From: an uncultured Pseudomonadota bacterium
Lineage (GTDB): Bacteria; Pseudomonadota; Gammaproteobacteria; Burkholderiales; Burkholderiaceae_C
Length of the DNA: 5,527 bases
Assembly (NCBI GenBank): GCA_900320815.1
Contig: ONTY01000122.1
Coordinates: 1 to 5,527 of the forward strand
Direction: 5' to 3'
A program made the translations under genes and the position numbers. The notes under the pieces are model-generated. The model did no database searches, was not told where the DNA came from, and worked only from the letters and a program-made list of their open reading frames with translations. Below, piece after piece: positions 1-5,527 of the stretch (its first letter is position 1; each line of letters begins with the position of its first letter).

Positions 1-1775
1 ACCGCAGCAAGCTCTACCACATCTACCGCGAGCCGGCGGTGTCCGAGGACCTGAACCGCAAGGGCGCCCAGCCGCACGAGCCGCTGCCCGCGCTGGTGCA
101 GACGGCCTATACGCTGCTGGGCGCAGACTGGTGCGAAACCCGCAAGGCGTGGGAGGCGGCGGGGCATGTTTCCCCGCCCGTGCTGCTCACGGTGTGCAAC
201 CGCACCGAAACGGCGGCGCGCATTGAGCATTACCTGAATCACGACGCCCATTGGGAGGAAATGCGCGTGCCGCAGCGCACGCTGCGCGTGGATTCAAGCG
301 TGCTGCAAAAGGCGGAAAGCGGCGAAAAGGCAAGCGCCGACAAGGGCTACGAAGCGCAGTTGCGCGCCATCGTGGATGAAGTGGACGATATGCCGCCGCA
401 GCGCCGCGAGCAATTGCAGCAGGCGACAAAGGAAGAATTGCTGCGCGCCATTGTGGATAGCGTGGGCAAGCGCGGCGGCGCGGGCGGGCGGGTGCAGGCC
501 GTGGTGTCCGTGGCGATGCTCTCCGAGGGATGGGACGCAAAAAACGTCACGCACATTATGGGGCTGCGCGCTTTTACCAGCCAATTGCTCTGCGAGCAGG
601 TGATTGGGCGCGGGCTGCGGCGCGTTTCGTACGAAACTGAAAATGTGCGCTGCCCGGACGGGGTGGAGCGCGCGCTGCTGCGCCCCGAGTTTGTGAATGT
701 GTTTGGCGTGCCGCTTTCCATTGTGCAGGAGGGCGAAGGCGGCACACCGCCCCCGCCCCCGCCGCCGAGCACGCAAATTGAGGTGCTGCCAGAGCGCGCC
801 GGGTTTGAAATTACCTGGCCCAACGTGCTGCGCGTGGATGCGACGCTGCACGAGCAGCTTGTGGTGGACTGGGACCGCGTGCCGCCGCTGGCGATTGACC
901 CGGCGCAGTTGCAGATTGCCGCTGAATTGGCACCGGCGCTGGGCGGTGCGACGAATCTGGCGCAGGCCGTGGAAATTGACCTGGAAAAACTGCCGGAGCA
1001 GTTCCGCGCGCAGCGCCTGCTGTTTCAGGCCGCGCACAAGGCGCTGCTGGCCATGCAGCATGACTGGCGCGGCTCCATCAGCGCACTGGTGCCGCAATTG
1101 GTGCCACAGTTGGTGCGCCTTGTGGAGCATTTCATCAGTTCACTTGCGCTGCTGAAAATCCCTTCTGAATATCATAATGAGCCGCTGCGCCGCCGTATTT
1201 TGACGGCGCTGTGCATGGATACCATCGTACAGCACCTTGTGGCGCATATTCGCCAGCAGAATGTGCAGCAGTTGCATATTGTGCTGGATGGTGATTTCCC
1301 AACCGGCGCTACAGGCCGTATGCGCACCTGGTATTCAACCAAACCGTGCATGGCAACGGAAAAATCGCACATCAGCCACGCCGTGGCCGACAGCGCGTGG
1401 GAAGATTACACCGCGAAATGGCTGGACAAAAGCGAACACGTGCAGGCGTGGGTGAAAAACGACCACCTCGGTTTTCAGGTCTATTACCTGTGGCGCGGCA
1501 GCCAGCGGCGCTTTGTGCCCGATTTCATTATCCGTCTTGCCAGCGGAAAACTGCTGGCGCTGGAAATCAAGGGCCTGGACTCCGAGCAAAACCGCGCCAA
1601 ACGGCAGGCGCTGGATACATGGGTGCGCGCCGTCAATGCGCACGGCGGCTTTGGCACCTGGTGCTGGGACGTGGTGAAGGGCGAACCCTCGCTGCTGCCC
1701 GACGTGCTGGCGCACCACACACAAAGCATGGCGCGTACGCCGCCGCTTGGGGAAGCTGTGGCGGAAAATGAATAA
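1..1775 (+). CDS. Type III-like restriction endonuclease R subunit (helicase plus PD-(D/E)XK nuclease), 5' partial
   Basis: This is the C-terminal part of a restriction enzyme of the type III Res / BPTD_3080-like group, which couples an SF2 ATPase to DNA cleavage. The frame is open to the window edge, reading RSKLYHIYREPA before the GTG at 39, so that GTG is internal and the N-terminal ATPase motifs (Walker A, DEAD/H) lie outside. Numbering from position 39, residues 47-66 resemble the start of the second RecA lobe (PPVLLTVCNRTETAARI), 160-171 are motif V (MLSEGWDAKNVT) and 187-195 are motif VI (QVIGRGLRR). A seven-proline run (237-243) follows. A helical middle region leads to a nuclease domain with P494-D495, E509-I510-K511 (VPDFII, LALEIKG) and a possible upstream acidic residue near E455. 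All visible catalytic residues are intact, with no frameshift. It ends in TAA and converges with ygfZ. Family assignment is firm; the exact subtype and whether it still has a methylase partner cannot be seen. Confidence 0.9.
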   Translation, partial: RSKLYHIYREPAVSEDLNRKGAQPHEPLPALVQTAYTLLGADWCETRKAWEAAGHVSPPVLLTVCNRTETAARIEHYLNHDAHWEEMRVPQRTLRVDSSVLQKAESGEKASADKGYEAQLRAIVDEVDDMPPQRREQLQQATKEELLRAIVDSVGKRGGAGGRVQAVVSVAMLSEGWDAKNVTHIMGLRAFTSQLLCEQVIGRGLRRVSYETENVRCPDGVERALLRPEFVNVFGVPLSIVQEGEGGTPPPPPPPSTQIEVLPERAGFEITWPNVLRVDATLHEQLVVDWDRVPPLAIDPAQLQIAAELAPALGGATNLAQAVEIDLEKLPEQFRAQRLLFQAAHKALLAMQHDWRGSISALVPQLVPQLVRLVEHFISSLALLKIPSEYHNEPLRRRILTALCMDTIVQHLVAHIRQQNVQQLHIVLDGDFPTGATGRMRTWYSTKPCMATEKSHISHAVADSAWEDYTAKWLDKSEHVQAWVKNDHLGFQVYYLWRGSQRRFVPDFIIRLASGKLLALEIKGLDSEQNRAKRQALDTWVRAVNAHGGFGTWCWDVVKGEPSLLPDVLAHHTQSMARTPPLGEAVAENE

Positions 1776-1831
1776 AGAGGGCAGGAGCGCGCTTAAGGAG
1801 CCGCTTCAAAACCCGTTGCAAGCCTGTGGAG

Positions 1832-1850
1832 CGAGGGCATCTTGCCCTCG
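1832..1850. repeat. Perfect hairpin in the convergent intergenic gap (8-bp stem, 3-nt loop)
   Basis: CGAGGGCA (1832-1839) and TGCCCTCG (1843-1850) are perfect inverted repeats around a TCT loop, 57 bases after the restriction gene stop. No T-run follows on either strand, so it is not a classical intrinsic terminator. The form (a GC-rich arm, a CATCTTG-type centre, between converging genes) resembles dispersed extragenic palindromes found in many GC-rich proteobacteria. Only one copy is visible here, so the repeat-family reading is an inference. Confidence 0.55.
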
Positions 1851-1913
1851 GCTGCGGCGGCGTTTCCCCTTTGTGGGTTCATGAGTATAAATACCTGATG
1901 CAATGAACTATGG

Positions 1914-1936
1914 TCGCCGGCTTATGTAGCCGGCGA
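1914..1936. terminator. Probable bidirectional hairpin between convergent genes (9-bp stem, 5-nt loop)
   Basis: TCGCCGGCT (1914-1922) and AGCCGGCGA (1928-1936) form a perfect 9-bp stem around TATGT, ending 12 bases beyond the ygfZ stop codon. The position between two converging genes and the stem strength fit a structure that ends or stabilises both transcripts, chiefly ygfZ. There is no clear T-run on either side, so it may instead be an extragenic palindrome acting as a Rho-assisted or RNA-stabilising element. Confidence 0.5.
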
Positions 1937-1948
1937 TGAATGGATACC

Positions 1949-2848
1949 CTAGATTTCCAGCAATTCGTAGGGGCGGTGAATGTCCAGCAGCGGCGCGGCG
2001 CGCACGGTGAGAGGCGTGGCGCGTTCAACGGCGTCCTGCGCCAGTGCGGCAATAACGGCGCTGCCGTTGTTGTTTGGCGCGGGGGCAGTGTGGGCAATTT
2101 GGCCAGCAGCTTGCCCGTTTTCATCCAATACCTCATCGCCGGCAGCAATATCAGCGGCAATATGCGCGACAAAGGCGCGGCGTTTGATGGCGCCGCGATA
2201 TTGGCTGCGGGCGACGATTTCCTGTCCCGGATAGCAGCCTTTTTGAAAGTTCACGGCGCCCAGGCTTTCGTAACACAGCATTTGCGGCACAAAGGCGCCC
2301 GATATTGCCGCGCCTACGCGAGCGGCGCCGCTGCGCACTTCGGCAAAGAGCCATTGGGCAGCGCCAAGCGACTCACCTTGCGGCGCGGGGGTATCTGCAG
2401 CATCCAGCCACAGGACGCGCGGGGCGCCATCAGCGGGCGGCAAGGCGATGAGGTGTGCATCCGTCGCTGTTTTCGCTGCTTCGCCCATCAGCCCGACAAG
2501 CTGCCACGCGCCGCTGGCGTCGGCAAGCTGCACTTTGGCGCGCAGCACGTAGCGGCGCAGCCGCGCGAGGGTGGCTTCCAGCACGTCGGCGCTGATGATG
2601 AGCAGCACTTCATCAGCGCCGAGGTGCAGGGCGTACATGCTGGCGAGCACGCGCCCCTTGGGGTTGCAGAGCGCGGCGAGGGCACTGGCGCCGGGGGCAA
2701 GGTGCGCGATGTCTTGCGTCAGCTGCCCGTGCAAGAAAGTGACGGCGTCGGCGCCGCTGACGCTGATGACGCCCAAGTGGGGCAGGGGGACGCAGCCGCT
2801 CAGGGTGGCAGCGGTTGGGATGGCGGAGGAGGTATTGTTCATGTTCAT
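1949..2848 (-). CDS. ygfZ: YgfZ/GcvT-like folate-binding protein, Fe-S cluster maintenance
   Basis: This is a YgfZ (COG0354, IBA57/CAF17-like) protein of 299 residues, in the normal range for the family. These cytoplasmic, tetrahydrofolate-binding relatives of GcvT support assembly or repair of certain Fe-S enzymes and affect tRNA methylthiolation by MiaB. The diagnostic signature KGCYPGQE, with its conserved cysteine C205, is at residues 203-210 and is followed by IVARSQYRG (211-219). Near the N-terminus are LHGQLTQDI (39-47) and CNPKGRVLAS (61-70), which match the conserved folate-domain strands. No signal peptide or membrane segment is seen. The start could be either of two Met codons: M1 at 2848 has GGA directly abutting it, while M3 at 2842 has GGA six bases upstream, a better Shine-Dalgarno spacing, so M3 may be the true start. 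The gene is divergent from mltG, an arrangement I recall from Burkholderiales, and convergent with the restriction gene. Confidence 0.95.
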   Translation of the reverse strand: MNMNNTSSAIPTAATLSGCVPLPHLGVISVSGADAVTFLHGQLTQDIAHLAPGASALAALCNPKGRVLASMYALHLGADEVLLIISADVLEATLARLRRYVLRAKVQLADASGAWQLVGLMGEAAKTATDAHLIALPPADGAPRVLWLDAADTPAPQGESLGAAQWLFAEVRSGAARVGAAISGAFVPQMLCYESLGAVNFQKGCYPGQEIVARSQYRGAIKRRAFVAHIAADIAAGDEVLDENGQAAGQIAHTAPAPNNNGSAVIAALAQDAVERATPLTVRAAPLLDIHRPYELLEI

Positions 2849-2923
2849 TCCATTATCATGCGATGTTTTTCTGGCGCCTTCTATGGCGCTTTTTATAAAT
2901 CTTTTTTGCGAGAAAAAACGCCT
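2849..2923. promoter_or_regulatory. Divergent ygfZ/mltG control region with AT-rich, palindromic -10-like core
   Basis: This is the only distinctly AT-rich stretch in an otherwise GC-rich window. TTTATAAA at 2892-2899 is its own reverse complement and contains TATAAA on both strands, so it could act as the -10 element in both directions. For mltG, transcription would begin around 2905, just before the GTG start at 2924. For ygfZ it would leave a leader of about 40-45 bases. A second -10-like GATAAT lies on the minus strand immediately before the ygfZ start. No good -35 match (TTGACA) is visible at 16-18 bases for either direction. The promoter call rests on position and composition, not on a full consensus. 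Confidence 0.45.
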
Positions 2924-3934
2924 GTGCGAATACTGTGGAAATTCCTGGTTTTTTTGCTTGCCACTTTGTCAGCGGCGCTGCTGGCGCTGGGCGGGGCGAT
3001 GTGGTGGGGGCAGCAGCCGCTGGCGCTGGCTGCCGATGAGGTGGAGGTGTCAGTGCCCACGGGGGCGTCGCTGCGCATGGCGGCGCAGCGGCTGCACGCG
3101 GCGGGAGTGCAGGTGCCGCCGCGTGTGCTGGCGCTGTATTTCCGCTGGGCGGTGCGCGGGCGCAGCATTCAGCCGGGGGAATACGCCGTCACGCGCGGCA
3201 TGTCAGCGGAGGATGTGCTGGAGCGCATGGCGCGCGGCGAGCGCACGGTGTTGGCAGTGACGCTGGTGGAAGGCTGGACGTTTGCCCAGGCGCTGCAGGC
3301 GCTGGCGCGGGCGCCGCATCTGCGCCACGATGCCTCCACGCTCTCGCCTGCGGCGGTGATGTCGACGCTGGGGCGGCCTGGCGTGGCGGCAGAGGGGCGT
3401 TTTTTTCCCGATACCTTCCACTACACCAAGGAGAGCAGCGAGTTGGACATCCTGCGCCAGTCCATGCAGCTGATGGACAAACGCCTGGCCGCCGCCTGGC
3501 AGGCGCGGGCGCCCGATGTGCCGCTGAAAAGCGCGGAGGAGGCGCTCATCCTCGCTTCCATCATTGAAAAAGAAACCGGGCGCGCGGCAGACCGCGCCGA
3601 GATTGCCGGTGTGTTTGCCAACCGGCTGCGCCAGGGGATGAAGCTGCAAACGGATCCAAGCGTGATTTATGGGCTGGGCGCCGCGTATGACGGCACGCTG
3701 CGCCGCAGTCAGCTTCAAGAAGATACTCCGTATAACACGTACACGCGCGTCGGGCTGCCGCCTACGCCGATTGCGCTGCCGGGCAAGGCGGCATTGCTGG
3801 CGGCGGTGCGTCCGGCGGCGACGCGCTCGCTCTACTTTGTCGCGCGCGGCGATGGCAGCAGCCAGTTCAGCGAGACGCTGGAAGAGCACAACCGCGCCGT
3901 GCAGCACTATCAGCGCGGGGGAGGGCGGCGATGA
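2924..3934 (+). CDS. mltG: Endolytic murein transglycosylase MltG (YceG family)
   Basis: MltG cleaves nascent peptidoglycan glycan strands within the chain and so sets strand length. It is an inner-membrane protein with its catalytic domain in the periplasm. From the GTG at 2924 the product has 336 residues, close to the E. coli protein (about 340). It starts with a short basic segment and one membrane anchor (about residues 4-28), then a LysM-like region and the YceG catalytic domain. Landmarks are FFPDTF near 160-165, the catalytic glutamate at E215 in ASIIEKET, LQTDPSVIYG at 241-250, DTPYNTYT at 267-274 and GLPPTPIALPG just after. The frame stays open far upstream through ygfZ, but that is antisense GC-bias shadow. 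An in-frame ATG at 2858 would add 22 residues ahead of the anchor. I prefer 2924 because the anchor then sits at the N-terminus, although its ribosome site (GAGA, 10 bases away) is weak. First gene of the mltG-tmk-holB operon; its TGA overlaps the tmk ATG. Confidence 0.95.
   Translation: MRILWKFLVFLLATLSAALLALGGAMWWGQQPLALAADEVEVSVPTGASLRMAAQRLHAAGVQVPPRVLALYFRWAVRGRSIQPGEYAVTRGMSAEDVLERMARGERTVLAVTLVEGWTFAQALQALARAPHLRHDASTLSPAAVMSTLGRPGVAAEGRFFPDTFHYTKESSELDILRQSMQLMDKRLAAAWQARAPDVPLKSAEEALILASIIEKETGRAADRAEIAGVFANRLRQGMKLQTDPSVIYGLGAAYDGTLRRSQLQEDTPYNTYTRVGLPPTPIALPGKAALLAAVRPAATRSLYFVARGDGSSQFSETLEEHNRAVQHYQRGGGRR
3917..3925 (+). promoter_or_regulatory. Strong ribosome binding site for tmk
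   Basis: GGGGGAGGG lies within the last codons of mltG, five bases before the tmk ATG at 3931. It provides a GAGG core at normal spacing and confirms the overlapping ATGA start as the true beginning of tmk. Confidence 0.7.
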
Positions 3935-4599
3935 CGGGGGCGGCAACCGGAGCCGGGCTATTCATCAGCTTTGAGGGCATTGACGGCGCAGGCAAGTCCA
4001 CGCACACCGCCGCACTGGCGGCGGCGTTTGAAGGTGCAGGGCGCAGCGTGCTGTGCACGCGTGAGCCAGGTGGCACGCCGCTGGCGGAAAAGCTGCGCAC
4101 GCTGGCGCTGCACGAAGACATGGACGGCATCACCGAGACGCTGCTGATGTTTGCGGCGCGCCGCGAGCATGTGCGCTGCACCATTGCCCCGGCGCTGGCT
4201 GCCGGGCGCGTGGTGCTGTGCGAGCGTTTCACGGATTCCACCTTTGCCTACCAGGGCGGCGGCAGAGGCGTGGACTGGACACTGCTTGAACAATTGGAGC
4301 GCGCCGCTATGACAAATCTTGGGCAGGACGGCGTTTTTGTGGCTGAAACGGCGCCGCTGGTGCCCATGCTCACGCTGTGGTTTGACCTGCCGCCCGCGCT
4401 GGCGGCGCCGCGCATGAGGGGCGGCGGCGACCGCTTTGAGCGCGCGGGCGCAGCGTTTTTTGACGCCGTGCGCGCTGCCTACGCGCGGCGCATGACAAGC
4501 GCGGGTGGGCGCATCGTGCGCATCGACTCCTGCGCCCCAAAAGCACAGGTGCAAGCGGCCATGCTGGCAGCGGTGCGCGCACAGGGCTGGCTGCCATGA
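3931..4599 (+). CDS. tmk: Thymidylate (dTMP) kinase
   Basis: Tmk phosphorylates dTMP to dTDP with ATP, an essential cytoplasmic step in dTTP synthesis. The 222-residue product has the full family layout. FEGIDGAGKST (14-24) is the P-loop, TREPGGT (43-49) the dTMP/phosphate-handling segment, CERFTDSTFAYQGGGRG (97-113) the region that in most homologues begins DR(Y/H/F), and LTLWFDLPP (147-155) a core strand. GGGDRFER (164-171) belongs to the lid. Two things stand out. The usual aspartate of the DR motif is glutamate here (E98), and roughly nine or ten extra residues (about 130-146) lie before the LTLWFD strand compared with E. coli Tmk. Neither breaks the fold or removes the arginine, so the enzyme is probably active. 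Its ATG overlaps the mltG stop (ATGA at 3931-3934) and its TGA overlaps the holB ATG, which implies translational coupling. Confidence 0.96.
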   Translation: MTGAATGAGLFISFEGIDGAGKSTHTAALAAAFEGAGRSVLCTREPGGTPLAEKLRTLALHEDMDGITETLLMFAARREHVRCTIAPALAAGRVVLCERFTDSTFAYQGGGRGVDWTLLEQLERAAMTNLGQDGVFVAETAPLVPMLTLWFDLPPALAAPRMRGGGDRFERAGAAFFDAVRAAYARRMTSAGGRIVRIDSCAPKAQVQAAMLAAVRAQGWLP

Positions 4600-5507
4600 C
4601 GGCAAAGAAGACCGCTGGCGCCAAAACCAGCGCCGCATCCGCCCCCGCTGCTGCATCTGCCGCTGTTCCCGCGCCGTGGATTGCGCGGCAGGCACGCGCC
4701 CTGCTGGCGCAGCGCGGGCACGCCTGGCTGCTGCACGGGCCAAGCGGACTGGGGCAGCTTGAGTTGGCGCTGCTGCTGGCACGCGCCTGGCTGTGCGAGC
4801 AACCCACGCCAGACGGTGCGTGCGGGCACTGCCCCAGCTGCCACAGCATGGACGTGCGCACGCACGCGGACTTTTTGCTGCTCATGCCCGAAGACGAAAT
4901 GCTCGCCCTCGGCTGGCCACTGCCCGAGGCAGCGCAGGCCGAGTTGGACGCCAAAAAGCGCAAACCCAGCCGCGACATCCGCGTAGACGCCATGCGCGAC
5001 GCCACCACCTTCGCGCAGCGCACCAGCGCACGCGGGAGGGGCAAAGTGGCGGTGCTGTACCCCGCCGAACGCATGAACCACGCCGCCGCTGGCGCGCTGC
5101 TCAAAACGCTGGAAGAGCCGCCGGGCGAAGTGCGCTTCATCCTCGCCAGTTGCGCCGCACACCTGCTGCTGCCCACCATTCGCAGCCGCTGCCAAGGCTG
5201 TGCGCTGCCCTGGCCGCCCGAAGAGCAAGCCTTGGCGTGGCTGACTGCACACGACATCGCACACGCCGAAGCCGCCGTGCTGCTGCGCGCCGCTGGCGGA
5301 CGCCCCGGGCAGGCGCTGGCGCTGGCTGCCGCGCCACTGGAAGCGGCGCCGCGCAGCGGCAAAGGCGCCCTGAGCCTGTCGCAAGCCGCCGCCGCGCAGG
5401 CTGTGCAGTGGCAGGCGCTGCCCGGGCTGCTGGCGCGCGGCGAAGGCGCCGAGGCACTCGCTGCCTTGCCTGTTGCCGAAGCCGTGGGATACATTTTGTA
5501 TCGGTAG
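4596..5507 (+). CDS. holB: DNA polymerase III delta prime subunit (clamp loader), apparent 3' truncation
   Basis: Delta prime is the stator subunit of the clamp loader that places the beta sliding clamp on DNA. The frame gives 303 residues. After an Ala/Pro-rich, disordered-looking leader (1-26) comes an AAA+ domain whose P-loop position reads HGPSGLGQLELA (47-58). The usual GK(S/T) is missing, as expected for a subunit that does not bind ATP. Cysteines C67, C76, C79 and C82 form the zinc module, LLKTLEEPP (168-176) is the Walker B/delta-prime signature, and TIRSRCQ (194-200) carries the SRC motif that completes the neighbouring ATP site. The C-terminal collar domain is cut short: after about LPVAEAV (291-297) the product ends in GYILYR, where homologues continue for tens of residues. 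The final codons and the TAG at 5505-5507 lie inside a 23S rRNA-like segment, so true holB sequence probably ends near 5487. Translation is coupled to tmk through ATGA. Confidence 0.93.
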   Translation: MTAKKTAGAKTSAASAPAAASAAVPAPWIARQARALLAQRGHAWLLHGPSGLGQLELALLLARAWLCEQPTPDGACGHCPSCHSMDVRTHADFLLLMPEDEMLALGWPLPEAAQAELDAKKRKPSRDIRVDAMRDATTFAQRTSARGRGKVAVLYPAERMNHAAAGALLKTLEEPPGEVRFILASCAAHLLLPTIRSRCQGCALPWPPEEQALAWLTAHDIAHAEAAVLLRAAGGRPGQALALAAAPLEAAPRSGKGALSLSQAAAAQAVQWQALPGLLARGEGAEALAALPVAEAVGYILYR

Positions 5508-5527
5508 GGGAGCATTCCAGTCTGCGT
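5474..5527 (+). rRNA. 23S rRNA-like fragment (domain II) at the contig edge
   Basis: The order of elements matches a conserved stretch of bacterial 23S rRNA just 3' of the GTPase-associated centre. First comes GCCGAAGCCGTGG (5475-5487), comparable to the E. coli strand containing CCGAAGCTGCGG. A variable hairpin follows, GATACA-TTT-TGTATC (5488-5502), and then GGTAGGGGAGCATTCC (5503-5518), comparable to E. coli GGTAGGGGAGCGTTC. Spacing and structure agree as well as sequence. The left limit is uncertain because these bases also read as plausible holB codons (VAEAV). The match is made from memory of 23S sequences, not by alignment. The fragment is far too short to be a functional gene here and most likely marks a chimeric join or contig-end artefact. 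The less likely alternative is a coincidental hairpin after a short holB. Confidence 0.72.

Noticed and set aside
294..1130. Long minus-strand open frame (278 residues) opposite the restriction gene
   Set aside because: The composition is rich in His, Arg, Ala and Gln with no motif, typical of an antisense shadow, whereas the + strand frame has clear helicase motifs.
1940..2857. Long + strand open frame running through ygfZ in phase with mltG (a 664-residue reading overall)
   Set aside because: It is fully antisense to ygfZ, which carries the KGCYPGQE signature, and its product shows no recognisable domain. The openness comes from high-GC codon bias. MltG homology begins only with the membrane anchor after 2924.
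2240..2880. Repeated GGCGCC palindromes within and near ygfZ
   Set aside because: They are frequent throughout this GC-rich sequence and fall in Ala/Gly codons. No regular spacing or longer shared unit was seen.
4734..4772. Loss of the Walker A lysine in HolB as a sign of a decayed gene
   Set aside because: Delta prime subunits normally lack a working ATP site. The zinc cysteines and SRC motif are intact, so this is expected.
5488..5502. Hairpin GATACA-TTT-TGTATC as a transcription terminator after holB
   Set aside because: It overlaps the end of the frame, has a weak AT-rich stem and no following T-run. It fits better as the variable stem of the 23S-like segment.
3958..5515. Large minus-strand open frames (274, 381 and 301 residues) opposite tmk and holB
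   Set aside because: They are Ala/Arg/Ser-rich shadows with no domain, lying opposite two firmly identified genes in overlapping operon order.

Overview
The window looks like a piece of a Burkholderiales (Betaproteobacteria) genome, possibly Comamonadaceae. The grounds are the high G+C content with strong third-position GC bias, a divergent ygfZ next to an mltG-tmk-holB run, and the character of the MltG, Tmk and HolB sequences. This placement rests on remembered family sequences and was not tested by a search. The odd length, the gene cut at the left edge and the rRNA-like right edge suggest a short metagenomic or draft contig.

Layout. Positions 1-1775 (+) hold the C-terminal two thirds or so of a type III-like restriction subunit: helicase motifs V and VI followed by a PD-(D/E)XK nuclease. 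It converges on ygfZ (1949-2848, -), a folate-binding protein involved in Fe-S cluster maintenance. The 173-base gap between them carries two perfect hairpins. A short AT-rich divergent control region (about 2849-2923) separates ygfZ from a tight housekeeping operon on the + strand. That operon is mltG (cell-wall endolytic transglycosylase), tmk (dTMP kinase) and holB (DNA polymerase III delta prime), with ATGA stop/start overlaps at both junctions.

How the genes relate. mltG, tmk and holB are probably co-transcribed and translationally coupled, linking glycan-strand termination, dTTP supply and clamp loading. ygfZ is read from the other side of the same promoter region. The restriction gene is functionally unrelated, and any methyltransferase partner would lie to the left, outside the window.

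Most notable point. The last 55 or so bases do not look like holB. They match the conserved pattern of a segment of 23S rRNA domain II: a GCCGAAGCCGTGG-like strand, a small hairpin, then GGTAGGGGAGCATTCC. The apparent holB stop codon falls inside that rRNA-like motif. The simplest reading is a chimeric assembly junction or contig-end artefact with holB cut short, not a new gene fusion. I found no convincing undescribed biological system here.
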